DNA of 64,000 bases. It comes from Thermoleophilales bacterium (GTDB taxonomy: Bacteria > Actinomycetota > Thermoleophilia > Solirubrobacterales > 70-9). The DNA lies in the NCBI GenBank assembly GCA_020636955.1, contig JACJWY010000007.1:67673-131672 (forward strand), in the 5' to 3' direction. Of the stretch, positions 8,484 to 17,636 are shown one piece after another (the first letter of the stretch is position 1; the number at the start of each line of letters is the position of its first letter). The notes beneath the pieces are model-generated. The model ran no database searches and had not been told where the DNA came from. It saw only the letters and a program-made list of their open reading frames with translations. The position numbers were made by a program, and so were the translations under genes.

Positions 8484-10580
8484 TCAGTTTCCGGACTGCT
8501 TCGAGCCCGGCGGGAAATCGAGCTTGGCGAGTTCCTTCTCGAGCCAGGGGGCCATCGTCTCCATATAGGTGGCAGAGACGTGGTAGCTGTCCCGGTAGAC
8601 GAGGGCGTTGCCGATCACGGCCGGGCAGCGGCCGTCGGAACAGAGGATCGGCATCGGGTCGATAATCTCGACCCCGGTCTTTTCGGCCGCATCGACGTCG
8701 AAGCCGAGCTCGGGATGTCGTTTCGGGGCGAAGGCGCAGGTTTTCAGGTTGTCGAGGTTCTCGGCCACGCATTCGTGGGGCAGCCAGGGCTGGCGCGGGG
8801 CCTGGGCCTGGTCACGGATCAGGATGACCTTGTCTGAATCCTTTTCAAGCTTCCGGAAGGTTCTCGCCATCCCGTCGACCAGGTAAGGCTCGCTGGCCAG
8901 ACGGCTCAGCTGCTTGCCGTTCTTCTTGAGGCTGTAGACGGCCTGGGTCGAGGTCGCGACCACGACCAGGTCGGGATGCTCCTCCTTGATCCGGTCGAGC
9001 GAGTTCTGGCGCCACTCGTCGCAGTACTTGCTCAGTTTCACGTCGGCGATCACGCAGTTGCCTCGCGAGAGGCCGGTGATCTTCCAGCCGCGCTCCTTGC
9101 CGATCGCATCCAGGGCCGGCATGTACATCATCGAATGGGAATCGCCGAACAGGAAGACCGAGATGTCGCCATCGGGGTCACCGTAAGTGCAGTCACCCGA
9201 CTCGGTTCGTGGCCCCAGCAGGAGGCAGCCGTCCGAGTACATCTGACCGCGATCCTCACGGGCGTGGAGCGGGTTCGGTTTGATCTTGTCGACCGAGTTG
9301 ACCAGCGGGACATGTCCGTTCTTGACCACCGCGGCCCCGGCAACCTCGTCCTGGCTGATGATGTCGACGTTGATCCGGTTCGAGCCGAGCCAGAGACCGA
9401 AGGCGGCAGCCGCGATCGAACAGGCGCCACCGATCGCGAGGGCGCGATTCGGGCGTAGCTTGAGGATTTTCGCCCGGCGGACCGGGTCTTCAAGCAGGGT
9501 GTGGCTGATCTGGGTCGGAATCCAGGAGAGAAGCGTGGCGACAACCAGCCATTGCCAGGTCAGGTTGTCGAAGATGCCCAGGGCGAAGACCACAAAGGGC
9601 CAATGCCAGAGGTACCAGGAATAGGAAATGTTTCCGAGGTACTGGAAGGGGCGGGTCGAGAGGATCCGGGTCGTGATGCCCGCACCGGAAGCGCCGACCA
9701 CGAGCAGGGCGACCGTGGCCATGACCGGGTAGAGGCCATTGGAGCCGGGGAACGGGGTGGAGGCCGACATCGTGTAGGTCGCCCAGCCGAGGACACCCAC
9801 CGCTGCAACGCCGATCACGGTCGCAAGCCAGGCCGGCATGCCGATCTTCGTTTTCGGCAAAACCATCGCGAGAATGGCCCCGAAGGCAAGCTGCCAGGCC
9901 CGGGCGACGGTTGAGAAGAAGGCTGCCTCCGGATTGACCTGGGTGAAGTGGATGCTGTAGATCAGCGAAGCGATCGCAACCGGCACGATGAAAACCAGGA
10001 CCAGGCCCTTGGTGGGCCGCCGGAACTTCGCGGCCAGCGCGCCGGCCACAAGCAGGATCAGCGGCCAGACCACGTAGAACTGTTCTTCGACCGACAGTGA
10101 CCAGTAATGCTGGACCGGGCTGTGGATTCCGTCCGCGGCAGCGAAGTAGTCGACGCCCTGGACGATGAAATGCCAGTTGACGAAGTAGAGCGCGGCGGCG
10201 AAAACGTCACCCCCGATCTCGACCTGACGGGCCAGCGAGAATATGAACAGCGTGCCGATACAGATGAAGACCAGGACCAGGGCCGCCATCGGCAACAGGC
10301 GCTTGGCCCGCCGGGCGTAGAAGTTGCGGATCGAGACCTTGCCGGTCTTCTCGATTTCGCGGACCACGAGTCCGGTGATCAGGAACCCCGAGAGGACATA
10401 GAACACGTCGACCCCGATGAAGCCGCCTTTGGCCCAGGGGATCGAGGCATGACATGCAAGGACAAGGGTTACCGCAATTGCGCGGATTCCCTGGATGTCG
10501 GGCCGGAAGTTGGAGCCCGATTCTTTAGCCGTAGGGGAGCCGCTTTCTCTGGCGGCGACCTCGGCACCGCCAAGAGCCAT
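8484..10580 (-). CDS. Membrane O-acyltransferase (acyltransferase-3) fused to SGNH hydrolase domain
   Basis: OafA/YrhL-type protein that acylates a cell-surface polysaccharide or glycolipid. 698 aa. N-terminal acyltransferase-3 domain (FRPDIQGIRAIAV, GGFIGVDVFYVLSGFLIT, RRAKRLLP, WSLSVEEQFYVVWP) with about ten membrane segments to about residue 385, then an extracytoplasmic SGNH domain (FLFGDSHSMMY with the nucleophile Ser; DSYHVS near the C-terminus with the Asp-x-x-His pair). A TAGCCT box lies 7 bases before the ATG, suggesting a leaderless mRNA. The acyl acceptor is unknown. Confidence 0.9.
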   Translation of the reverse strand: MALGGAEVAARESGSPTAKESGSNFRPDIQGIRAIAVTLVLACHASIPWAKGGFIGVDVFYVLSGFLITGLVVREIEKTGKVSIRNFYARRAKRLLPMAALVLVFICIGTLFIFSLARQVEIGGDVFAAALYFVNWHFIVQGVDYFAAADGIHSPVQHYWSLSVEEQFYVVWPLILLVAGALAAKFRRPTKGLVLVFIVPVAIASLIYSIHFTQVNPEAAFFSTVARAWQLAFGAILAMVLPKTKIGMPAWLATVIGVAAVGVLGWATYTMSASTPFPGSNGLYPVMATVALLVVGASGAGITTRILSTRPFQYLGNISYSWYLWHWPFVVFALGIFDNLTWQWLVVATLLSWIPTQISHTLLEDPVRRAKILKLRPNRALAIGGACSIAAAAFGLWLGSNRINVDIISQDEVAGAAVVKNGHVPLVNSVDKIKPNPLHAREDRGQMYSDGCLLLGPRTESGDCTYGDPDGDISVFLFGDSHSMMYMPALDAIGKERGWKITGLSRGNCVIADVKLSKYCDEWRQNSLDRIKEEHPDLVVVATSTQAVYSLKKNGKQLSRLASEPYLVDGMARTFRKLEKDSDKVILIRDQAQAPRQPWLPHECVAENLDNLKTCAFAPKRHPELGFDVDAAEKTGVEIIDPMPILCSDGRCPAVIGNALVYRDSYHVSATYMETMAPWLEKELAKLDFPPGSKQSGN

Positions 10581-10633
10581 CCGCGGCAGGCTACCGGTTC
10601 ACCCCGAAATGGCGTCCGCTCGGCCGGGAGAAG

Positions 10634-11500
10634 TCAATTCCTGATCCAGAGGGCGTCATCGCCGAGTGGAACCCGCTGCACCTTCTGCTCTCCCAGCAGG
10701 TGGACCAGCTTGCGCTCGGCGTCGATCCGGTCCGGCTTGTCCATGCCGCTGGTCATGATCGCCGCCACCTCCTGGGTGGTCAGACCGGCGGGGTAGAGCT
10801 GGAGTGCCTCAAGGGGATCCTCGGCCGGTCCCATGCGGTTCAGGCCGGGATCGATGTTGGCGATCATCACGTCGTAGGCTTCGATCGGCTGGAAACCGCC
10901 GACCTCGGCCCGCCGGTCTCCGTGTTCGAAGATCACTGAAGGTGCCGTGTACCGCTCGCCATTGGCGTGGGATGCGGTCTTGTCCTGGAGGTGCGTCGCG
11001 CCGCCGGTCGCGCTGCGGGCGTGGCCGTAGTCCACCTCGTAGGCGGCGACAACTTCGGGGTTGTCGATCGCGGCCATGACGGCCGCGGAATCGAGTCCGG
11101 GTACAGTCTCGAGCGCCTCGGCCAGCTGGGACCGGTCGTCAAGCACGAGAGGCGTATTGAAATGAAGCAACTGAAGGGTTCTCAGGACCCGCCATTCCGA
11201 GCCGGGGTGGAGCAGGCGGGCTGCGGTGATCGCCTTGCAGGCGGTGGCGCTGGTGAACGAACGGACCTTGGTTTCGATCGCGAAAGGCATGCCGTACCGG
11301 CAGCGGAAATCGAAGTACAGGTCGGAGAGGGTTTCCCGCGAGTAGGGCACGGGATGGTTCTCGTCGGAAAGCCCGATAACGGCCAGGTGCCATTCGATCT
11401 GGTCCCGGTAGCGCCATTCGAGGGTGCGGAAGGCCGGACTGGCCGAATAGCCCCAGGGACAGGAGGGATCATTGAAGAGGAGAGCCTTGATCTGCGCCAT
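10634..11500 (-). CDS. DsbA-family (FrnE/HCCA isomerase-like) thioredoxin-fold protein
   Basis: 288-aa cytoplasmic protein of the DsbA/FrnE superfamily. The thioredoxin-fold active site reads DPSCPWGYSA, so only the first Cys of a CxxC pair remains. This argues against a simple dithiol oxidoreductase and leaves a glutathione-transferase-like, isomerase or monothiol role. FDFRCRYGMPF and a helical insertion follow. A TAGGCT box lies 7 bases before the ATG. Divergent from the small membrane-protein gene at 11554; the two promoter boxes lie within 34 bp of each other. Confidence 0.7.
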   Translation of the reverse strand: MAQIKALLFNDPSCPWGYSASPAFRTLEWRYRDQIEWHLAVIGLSDENHPVPYSRETLSDLYFDFRCRYGMPFAIETKVRSFTSATACKAITAARLLHPGSEWRVLRTLQLLHFNTPLVLDDRSQLAEALETVPGLDSAAVMAAIDNPEVVAAYEVDYGHARSATGGATHLQDKTASHANGERYTAPSVIFEHGDRRAEVGGFQPIEAYDVMIANIDPGLNRMGPAEDPLEALQLYPAGLTTQEVAAIMTSGMDKPDRIDAERKLVHLLGEQKVQRVPLGDDALWIRN

Positions 11501-11553
11501 GAAGCGAAGCCTAGATGGTCACGATGGCGGGCATCCCGGTTAGACTTCCCCTG

Positions 11554-11868
11554 ATGGAGACCGGTCGAAATGTCTCTCCTGCACGGTCTTCGGGGTTGCT
11601 CCTGGTGGCTGTGGCATGGGCTGCGACCCTGGTCCTGTCGGGCAGCCCGGAGGCAATCCTCTTTACAATCCCGGTCTTTCTCCTCGTCGCCCCGCTCGCA
11701 ATCGGCCGGTATGTCGGTGAAGACCTGATCGGCCTACTGCGTTCGGCCAAGGTCCGGACTTGCACCAGCGATCCGATACTTGCTTTGCCGGGCAGGGTTG
11801 AAAGCGGCAGCGGAATCATCCGGCCCGGACTTCTCTCTGCCCGAGGACCTCCATTCCCCGGCTTCTGA
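11554..11868 (+). CDS. Small membrane protein of unknown function
   Basis: 104 aa from the ATG at 11554; a TAGACT box lies 7 bases upstream (11541-11546), matching the leaderless pattern of this window. Two hydrophobic segments (LLLVAVAWAATLVLS, AILFTIPVFLLVAPLAIG) form a probable hairpin in the membrane; the C-terminal 50 residues are Gly/Pro/Arg-rich. No family recognised. Located just before the copper operon, but separated from it by 91 bp holding a palindrome. Confidence 0.55.
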   Translation: METGRNVSPARSSGLLLVAVAWAATLVLSGSPEAILFTIPVFLLVAPLAIGRYVGEDLIGLLRSAKVRTCTSDPILALPGRVESGSGIIRPGLLSARGPPFPGF

Positions 11869-11874
11869 ACCGGT

Positions 11875-11888
11875 CCGGTCCGGACCGG
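11875..11888. other. Perfect 14-bp palindrome before the copper operon
   Basis: CCGGTCCGGACCGG is a perfect dyad 72 bp upstream of the first copper-operon ATG. A second small inverted repeat, GTCGCC/GGCGAC, precedes the ribosome site. These could be an operator or leader hairpins; short GC palindromes also arise by chance here. Confidence 0.35.
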
Positions 11889-11959
11889 AATCGTTCGGGA
11901 CCGCAGGTCCGTAAGTTCACTTGATCAGAGCGTCGCCACCGGCGACATAGGAGAAGACA

Positions 11960-12676
11960 ATGAAGCGTTTCCTGGGCACGGTCGCCCTGCTTATGGTCGC
12001 CGTATTTCCGGTGGCCGCGAATGCCCATCAGGGCAATCCCGATTACCGGTCCGAGATCACCTCGGTCCGTCCCGCCGCGCTGGGTCAGGGCCTTAAAATC
12101 GAGATCGTCAATTTCGACGATCATGTCCGCCTGGTCAACCAGACCGGCAAGGAGGTCGTGATCAAGGGCTACGACGGCGAGCCCTATGCACGACTTTCGC
12201 CCGACGGCAGCGTCGCCGTCAACCTGAATTCTCCCGCCTATTACCTGAACGAGGACCGCTACGCGGACGTCGACATCCCGGCCCGGGCCGACGCAAAGGC
12301 GAAGCCCGACTGGAAGGTCATCGACGACAACGGGACTTTCGAGTGGCATGATCATCGCTCCCACTACATGGGGCAGGGCACGCCGCCGCAGGTCAAGGAC
12401 GAATCTGAAAAGACAAAGGTCTTCGACTACACGATTCCGATCAAGGTAGGTGGCCGGCCGGCCACGATCGATGGCACCCTGACCTGGGTCGGGACCGGAT
12501 CCAAGGCACCGGTGATTCCCTTCGTCATTCTCGGGATCGCGATTCTCGCCGCGATCGGGTTCTGGGTTTACCGGCGGCGCCGTGCAGGCGGACCGGACGA
12601 TGAGGGGGAAGACGGGTCCGACCGGAACCCGGAGGATCGTGAGCACGACCGCGAGGAGGCGAAAGAAGCCTGGTGA
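11960..12676 (+). CDS. Secreted, membrane-anchored His-containing protein of the copper operon
   Basis: 238 aa. Signal peptide to about residue 22 (cleavage ANA|HQG would expose an N-terminal His), a beta-rich domain, a His cluster FEWHDHRSHYMG (H130, H132, H135), a membrane segment at about 184-205 and a highly charged cytoplasmic tail. No named family recognised. It is first in an operon with copCD and ycnI (4-base overlap with copCD), so a periplasm-side copper-binding or delivery role is a reasonable inference. GGAGAAG precedes the ATG. Confidence 0.75.
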   Translation: MKRFLGTVALLMVAVFPVAANAHQGNPDYRSEITSVRPAALGQGLKIEIVNFDDHVRLVNQTGKEVVIKGYDGEPYARLSPDGSVAVNLNSPAYYLNEDRYADVDIPARADAKAKPDWKVIDDNGTFEWHDHRSHYMGQGTPPQVKDESEKTKVFDYTIPIKVGGRPATIDGTLTWVGTGSKAPVIPFVILGIAILAAIGFWVYRRRRAGGPDDEGEDGSDRNPEDREHDREEAKEAW

Positions 12677-14400
12677 GGCGGCTTCTGGCCACAAGCCTGC
12701 TGTTCGGAGCCTGCCTGCTTGCGCTGGCGGGCCAGGCTTCGGCCCACGCACTGCTGGAGAGTTCCTCGCCGGCCCGCGGCGCCCAGCTGAAGAACCCTCC
12801 AACCCATGTCAATTTCGTTTTTGACGAACCGGTCGAAGCTTCACTGGGCGCAGTCCGAGTCTTCAACACTTCCGGTGATCAGGTTCAAAGTGATGATCTC
12901 GAACGTCCCGGCGAAAACGCCGACGCGGTAGGAGCGGGTCTGCCGGCCGATTTGCCGGATGGGCTCTATACCGCCACCTACCATGTGATTTCGGCCGATT
13001 CCCATCCGGTTTCCGGCGGGATCACTTTCACCGTCGGCAAGCCCGGCAAGGATCTGACCGGCTTCACCCAGAGCAAGACGATCTCCGAACTGCTGGCCGA
13101 AAGCGAAGCAGGCAAGGTGACCGAGGTCGCTTTCTGGGCGGACCGCTGGGTTGGGTATCTGGCGATTGCTTTGGCGGTCGGCGCTCTCGCCTGGATGCTT
13201 CTCGTCTGGGGGCCGGTTTCGACAGCCGCGGGGATCGACCGCAGAGTAGTCGAGCGTCGTTTTCGCAAGCTGATCCTTGTCGCCGCAACCGGTGGCCTTC
13301 TCGTCTCGCTGCTGGCGATCATCTTTCAGGGATCGATCGGAGCGGGAACGAGTTTCTGGGACGCCTTCGGTTCGGGAATTCCGGGCGAAGTAATCCACAC
13401 AAGATTCGGGTCGGTCATGCTGGTCCGCTCGGGGCTCTGGGTTCTGCTGGCCGGGCTGGCTTTCTTCGGGAGCAGCTATTTCAGCCGTCCAGGTCCGGTC
13501 CCGATAGTGGCGGTCCTGGTCGGAGTCTCTCTTGCCGCGACACCGGCCTTCGCCGGCCACGCATCAACCCGGGACCCGGGCTGGCTGCTGATCCCCAGCG
13601 ACATCACCCATGTCATCGCCATGGCGGTCTGGGCCGGCGGGCTCGCGGCAATGCTCGTGCTGCTGCCGGCGGTAACCCGCCAACTTCACGAGCCGGCCGA
13701 ACGCACCAGGGTCCTGACCCGGGCCACCTTGCGTTTCTCGACGGTCGCATTCGTCGCGGTCGCCCTGATCGGCGTCACCGGCGCGATCCAGGCGATAATC
13801 GAGGTCGGTTCGGTGCCGGATCTGTTCGATACCCAGTTCGGGCGGGCCGTGCTCATAAAGATCATCCTTTTCGCGGCGCTGATCGCACTCGGAGCTGCAA
13901 ACCGGACCCGGATCATCCCCGGACTCGTCCGGCGACTCGATCACTCGGAGTCACCCGGCCGGCCCGGCAACCGGCTCCGCCAGTCTCTTCGGCTGGAGGT
14001 GATCCTGGTTACGGTGGTGCTTGGTGTGACCGCGGCGCTGGTCAGCTACCCGCCCCCGGATTCGATTCAGTCGGGCCCGTCATCAGGCGCAGTGGGGGTC
14101 GAAGGCCAGCGCCTCGAGTACACGGTCGACCCCGCCCGGGTCGGCGTAAATGAAGTGCATCTCTATGTGTTCAACGACCGGACCGGTGCCCCGGTGAAGG
14201 TTCGTTCAATGGACGTGTCTTTTGCTCTGCCCTCCGCGGGGATTGCCCCGATCGAAGCCGTCGCCCGTCGGGCAGGACCAGGACATTTCGTGGTGCCGTC
14301 CGCGATGCTCGGCGTGAAGGGGGAGTGGCAGGCTGAAGTGGCGATCCGGCTCTCCGAATTCGAGGAACCGATCGCCGGGTTCAAGGTGGACGTGCGATGA
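12673..14400 (+). CDS. CopC-CopD fusion copper transport protein (YcnJ-like)
   Basis: 575 aa. Signal peptide with predicted cleavage ASA|HAL at residue 25, so mature CopC would start with the copper-binding His; CopC domain to about 130 (SSPARGAQL, FDEPVEASLG, ISADSHPVSGGITFTVG). Then an eight-helix CopD membrane domain (AWMLLVWGPV, HASTRDPGWLLIPSDITHV, AVWAGGLAAML) and a C-terminal extracytoplasmic domain from about 465. Members of this family import copper or confer copper resistance. GTG start overlaps the preceding stop. Confidence 0.9.
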   Translation: MRRLLATSLLFGACLLALAGQASAHALLESSSPARGAQLKNPPTHVNFVFDEPVEASLGAVRVFNTSGDQVQSDDLERPGENADAVGAGLPADLPDGLYTATYHVISADSHPVSGGITFTVGKPGKDLTGFTQSKTISELLAESEAGKVTEVAFWADRWVGYLAIALAVGALAWMLLVWGPVSTAAGIDRRVVERRFRKLILVAATGGLLVSLLAIIFQGSIGAGTSFWDAFGSGIPGEVIHTRFGSVMLVRSGLWVLLAGLAFFGSSYFSRPGPVPIVAVLVGVSLAATPAFAGHASTRDPGWLLIPSDITHVIAMAVWAGGLAAMLVLLPAVTRQLHEPAERTRVLTRATLRFSTVAFVAVALIGVTGAIQAIIEVGSVPDLFDTQFGRAVLIKIILFAALIALGAANRTRIIPGLVRRLDHSESPGRPGNRLRQSLRLEVILVTVVLGVTAALVSYPPPDSIQSGPSSGAVGVEGQRLEYTVDPARVGVNEVHLYVFNDRTGAPVKVRSMDVSFALPSAGIAPIEAVARRAGPGHFVVPSAMLGVKGEWQAEVAIRLSEFEEPIAGFKVDVR

Positions 14401-14648
14401 CCGGCTGGCTTCCCGATTTCATGATCGGGCTGGCCCCGCTGATTCTGCTGGTCGCGCTGCTGATGGGCGGAAAGTATCCGGGCGAACGGACCCTCGCTCG
14501 CGCACAGCTCTTGCTGGCCCGGGCCTTCCGGCATGTTCGGGCCTGTGGCCAAGCCACGCTCCGGACCCTTTTCGGTCCCGTCCCCGCCCGGGGAGGCCGG
14601 CTGATCGCCAATTCAATGGCCAGGCGTGGGCCACCATCATGCGTTTGA
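14397..14648 (+). CDS. Small membrane protein in copper operon
   Basis: 83 aa, start ATG overlapping the copCD stop by 4 bases, which supports real translation. One membrane segment (FMIGLAPLILLVALLMGG) followed by a basic C-terminal region. No family recognised. It sits between copCD and ycnI and may be an accessory subunit or a topological adaptor. Confidence 0.55.
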   Translation: MTGWLPDFMIGLAPLILLVALLMGGKYPGERTLARAQLLLARAFRHVRACGQATLRTLFGPVPARGGRLIANSMARRGPPSCV

Positions 14649-14701
14649 TCCGACGAAACCCGAAAGAATTTGACCGGCGCTGAATGCCGGAAAGGAATCA
14701 A

Positions 14702-15403
14702 ATGAACATCAAGACGAAAACGATCATGGGGCTCACAACCCTTTTTGCGATCCTGCTCGCCTCGCTCATCCCGGCCGTTGCCGGGGCGCATGTGGAAATG
14801 AGCCCATCGCAAGCTCCGGCCGGCAAGCCGGTAAGCCTCAGCTTCGAGATCCCGCATGGATGCGACGGAGCGGCGACGACCTCGATCGTGGTCCAGATTC
14901 CGAAAGAGGCGGACGACATGACAGCCTCCGCCGTCGAAGGCTGGAATGCGAAGACGACTCCGGAAACCCTGACCTGGACGGGAGGTCCGCTCCCCGACCA
15001 CCAGACCGAGGACTTCCCGTTCCGGGCGACGCTGTACGGCAAGAAGGGTGAAACAGTGATGTTCAAGACCGTCCAGAAATGCCAGGGCGGAGCCCAGACG
15101 GCCTGGATCCAGGCGACACCGCCCGGCGGGGAAGAGCCGGAACATCCGGCCCCGGCCGTGACGCTGACCTCGGCAGCTGCGGTCCCGGCCTCGGAAAACC
15201 AGGCCGCCGGCAACCAGTCCGCTGACAGCGGTGCGAACGAAACCGGTGAGCCCACAGCAAGCGCGGTCGACTCCGGGGATTCGGGGTCGGATGACGACGG
15301 GGGAAATGGCAAGACCCTGATCCTCATCGTCATCGCCGGACTGGCGATCGGCACGGTTGCCGGGCTCGTGGTTCGCGCCCGTCGCAAGGGGCAAGGCCAG
15401 TAA
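14702..15403 (+). CDS. YcnI-family (DUF1775) copper-binding protein
   Basis: 233 aa. Signal peptide, then AGA|HVEMSPSQAPAGKP, exposing the N-terminal His that forms the copper site in characterised YcnI proteins. DUF1775 core (SFEIPHGCDGAATTSIVVQ, DFPFRATLYGKKGE) to about 140, a low-complexity Ala/Glu/Ser linker, then a C-terminal membrane helix (LILIVIAGLAIGTVAGLVV) and basic tail. AAAGGA lies upstream of the ATG at 14702; the in-frame ATG at 14684 would add six residues and lacks a good ribosome site. Part of the copper operon starting at 11960. Confidence 0.87.
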   Translation: MNIKTKTIMGLTTLFAILLASLIPAVAGAHVEMSPSQAPAGKPVSLSFEIPHGCDGAATTSIVVQIPKEADDMTASAVEGWNAKTTPETLTWTGGPLPDHQTEDFPFRATLYGKKGETVMFKTVQKCQGGAQTAWIQATPPGGEEPEHPAPAVTLTSAAAVPASENQAAGNQSADSGANETGEPTASAVDSGDSGSDDDGGNGKTLILIVIAGLAIGTVAGLVVRARRKGQGQ

Positions 15404-15413
15404 GGCCGGAGAC

Positions 15414-15749
15414 TCAGCGGGGGCGTCGCCTGCGTCCGGCAGGTCGACGCCCCCGGCTTTCAAGCTTGCCCCGGCTGGATTCCCTGGCCGACACCTGCCG
15501 CATGCCCCGCACCTGCGAGTAAAGGATTTCCTCGGCGCAGCGCTGATGCCAGTGGGAATGTTCGGTTCCACCGAGCCTCCCGACGTACTGCACCACCACA
15601 TGCTCATCGCCGATCTCGATCGGTCCCCGGCAACCGAGGCAGTTGTAGAACTTCTGGGAGATCGAGCGGATGATCCAGACCTCATCCCCCTCATCGGTCA
15701 GGCCGGTGAGCGATGTCTTGCGATTTGGAAATCCGGAATACCTGGTCAA
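15414..15749 (-). CDS. Small conserved putative zinc-binding protein
   Basis: 111 aa from a TTG start. Contains CLGC and HSHWHQRC separated by about 30 residues, a possible Cys/His metal site (CxxC...HxHxxxC), in a beta-rich core with DEHVVVQYVG. The C-terminal third is Arg-rich and probably disordered. Resembles short actinobacterial proteins that carry a CxxC and a WH-containing motif, but I cannot name a function. Converges with ycnI, 10 bases between the stops. Confidence 0.55.
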   Translation of the reverse strand: MTRYSGFPNRKTSLTGLTDEGDEVWIIRSISQKFYNCLGCRGPIEIGDEHVVVQYVGRLGGTEHSHWHQRCAEEILYSQVRGMRQVSARESSRGKLESRGRRPAGRRRRPR

Positions 15750-15808
15750 AATCCCTGCTCAGAGCGAATTTAGAAGGGAAACGGTTGAAGGGGGCGAATT
15801 GATCCGGC

Positions 15809-16648
15809 GTGAGCCCAGTGACCGCCGAAACCAAGACCCTGTCAACTTACATCCAGGATCGGATCGACGAGTTTTCCCGCTCCCAGAAGGATGTCGCCCG
15901 CTACATCGTTGACCATCTCGACGAGGCGGCCTTCCTCACCGCGGAGGAGCTGGCCCGTCGGGCCGGGACTTCATCCTCGACCGTGGTGCGTTTCTCGCAG
16001 GCTCTTGGATTCGAGGGTTATCCGGAACTTCAGGCATCGGCAATAGAGGAATACCGGGCCACCGTCGGCGGCGAGGAAAGCGGCGGACGGATGCTGTTTT
16101 CGTTCGACCACTCGGAATTCGAGGCCTCTCTCGGCACCGACCATTCGAACCTCGAGGAAACCGCCCGCAAGCTGGATCAGTCCCAGATCGACGAGGCCGT
16201 GGCCGCGCTCTCCGGCGCCAGCCAGGTCGTGATCGTCGGTACCGACCAGATGGCCTTTTTCGCCAGTTACCTGCGTCATACCCTCAGCCTGCTTGACATC
16301 CGGGCCGAGATCGTCACCTCGACCGCCGGCCCTTCGCTCCAGCGTCTGGGACGGGTTGACGAGGAAACCCTGCTCATTACCCTGTCTTCCGGCCGCTCGC
16401 ATGCCCTGCTGGCCCGGGCGATGAAGCTCGCTGGCCACCGCGGTGCCCGCACTCTCGCGATCGCCGACGCAACTCTCTCCGACGCGGTCAAAAAGGCCGA
16501 TATGAGCCTCTACTTCTCCTCCAACAGCCCGTCATTCCTGCGTTCGAACACAGCTCTCATGGCCTTGGTCCATGCCCTCGCCTACGGGGTCTACTCGCTA
16601 AGCGAAGACGAGCACAGCGACCGCATCCGTGCCTACAAGCTGAAGTAG
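15809..16648 (+). CDS. MurR/RpiR-family transcriptional regulator
   Basis: 279 aa. N-terminal RpiR helix-turn-helix (SQKDVARYIVDHLDEAAFLTAEELARRAGTSSSTVVRFSQALG style segment at about 15-60), then a SIS sugar-phosphate-binding domain from about 110 (VVIVGTDQMAFFASYLRHTL, LITLSSGRSHALLARAM). Such proteins sense phosphosugars and control sugar catabolism. No sugar catabolic operon adjoins it; pdxS follows after 103 bp. GTG start at 15809 has AGGGGG about 14 bases upstream, a long spacing, so the GTG at 15818 is an alternative. Confidence 0.85.
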   Translation: MSPVTAETKTLSTYIQDRIDEFSRSQKDVARYIVDHLDEAAFLTAEELARRAGTSSSTVVRFSQALGFEGYPELQASAIEEYRATVGGEESGGRMLFSFDHSEFEASLGTDHSNLEETARKLDQSQIDEAVAALSGASQVVIVGTDQMAFFASYLRHTLSLLDIRAEIVTSTAGPSLQRLGRVDEETLLITLSSGRSHALLARAMKLAGHRGARTLAIADATLSDAVKKADMSLYFSSNSPSFLRSNTALMALVHALAYGVYSLSEDEHSDRIRAYKLK

Positions 16649-16751
16649 CCCCGGCGCGGCGGCCTGTCGTGACGATCTGTCAAAAGACCGTGCGAATTGA
16701 GACGTTTGTCGTCGGCGCGGTCTGAACGCCGCCCTCTCTATATTTGAGGGG

Positions 16752-17636
16752 ATGGCTGAAGAAGCGACTTTCCGAGTTAAGACGGGCCTGGCAGAGATGC
16801 TGAAGGGCGGCGTGATCATGGACGTGGTCGACGCCGACCAGGCGAAGATTGCCGAGGAGGCCGGCGCCTGCGCGGTCATGGCGCTCGAGCGGGTACCGGC
16901 CGACATTCGCAAGGACGGCGGCGTCGCCCGCATGTCCAATCCGCGGATGATCAAGGAGATCCAGGATTCGGTTTCGATCCCGGTCATGGCGAAGGTCCGG
17001 ATCGGCCACTTCGTCGAAGCGCAGGTACTTCAGTCGCTCTCGATCGACTTCATCGACGAGTCCGAGGTATTGACTCCGGCCGATGAAACCAACCACGTCG
17101 ACAAGTTCGAGTTCGACGCGCCGTTCGTCTGCGGCGCCACCAACCTGGGCGAGGCACTGAGGCGGATCGGTGAAGGCGCCGCGATGATCCGCTCGAAGGG
17201 CGAAGCCGGAACCGGCAACGTGGTGGAGGCCGTGCGTCACATGCGTGAAATCGTCGGCGGGATCAAGCATCTGACCACGCTCAGCTCCACGGAACTGCCG
17301 ACCGCTGCGAAGAACCTTCAGGCGCCGCTCGAACTGGTCCGTGAGGTTGCCACCGCCGGCTGGCTTCCGGTTCCGGTGTTTTGCGCCGGTGGCATCGCTA
17401 CCCCGGCCGACGCGGCGCTGATGATGCAGCTCGGAGCCGAAGGCAACTTTGTCGGCTCGGGCATCTTCAAGTCGGACGACCCGGAACGCCGGGCGAAGGC
17501 GATCGTTGAAGCGACCACGCACTTCAACGATCCCGAGCGAATTGCCGCCGCTTCCGAGCAGCTCGGCGAGGCGATGCCCGGGATCGAGATGGCCGCCCTC
17601 GGCGAAGATGGTCGGCTCGCCGGTCGCGGCTGGTAG
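16752..17636 (+). CDS. pdxS: Pyridoxal 5'-phosphate synthase, lyase subunit PdxS
   Basis: Makes PLP from ribose 5-phosphate, glyceraldehyde 3-phosphate and ammonia supplied by PdxT. 294 aa, usual length. Highly conserved: KGGVIMDVVDADQAKIAEEA, ACAVMALERVPADIR, SVSIPVMAKVRIGHFVEAQ, SKGEAGTGNVVEAVRHMR, with the substrate lysine in MAKVRIGH and the second lysine in IRSKGEAGTG. A TATATT box ends 7 bases before the ATG; the GAGGGG touching the ATG is too close for a normal ribosome site, so a leaderless start is likely. pdxT overlaps its end. Confidence 0.96.
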   Translation: MAEEATFRVKTGLAEMLKGGVIMDVVDADQAKIAEEAGACAVMALERVPADIRKDGGVARMSNPRMIKEIQDSVSIPVMAKVRIGHFVEAQVLQSLSIDFIDESEVLTPADETNHVDKFEFDAPFVCGATNLGEALRRIGEGAAMIRSKGEAGTGNVVEAVRHMREIVGGIKHLTTLSSTELPTAAKNLQAPLELVREVATAGWLPVPVFCAGGIATPADAALMMQLGAEGNFVGSGIFKSDDPERRAKAIVEATTHFNDPERIAAASEQLGEAMPGIEMAALGEDGRLAGRGW

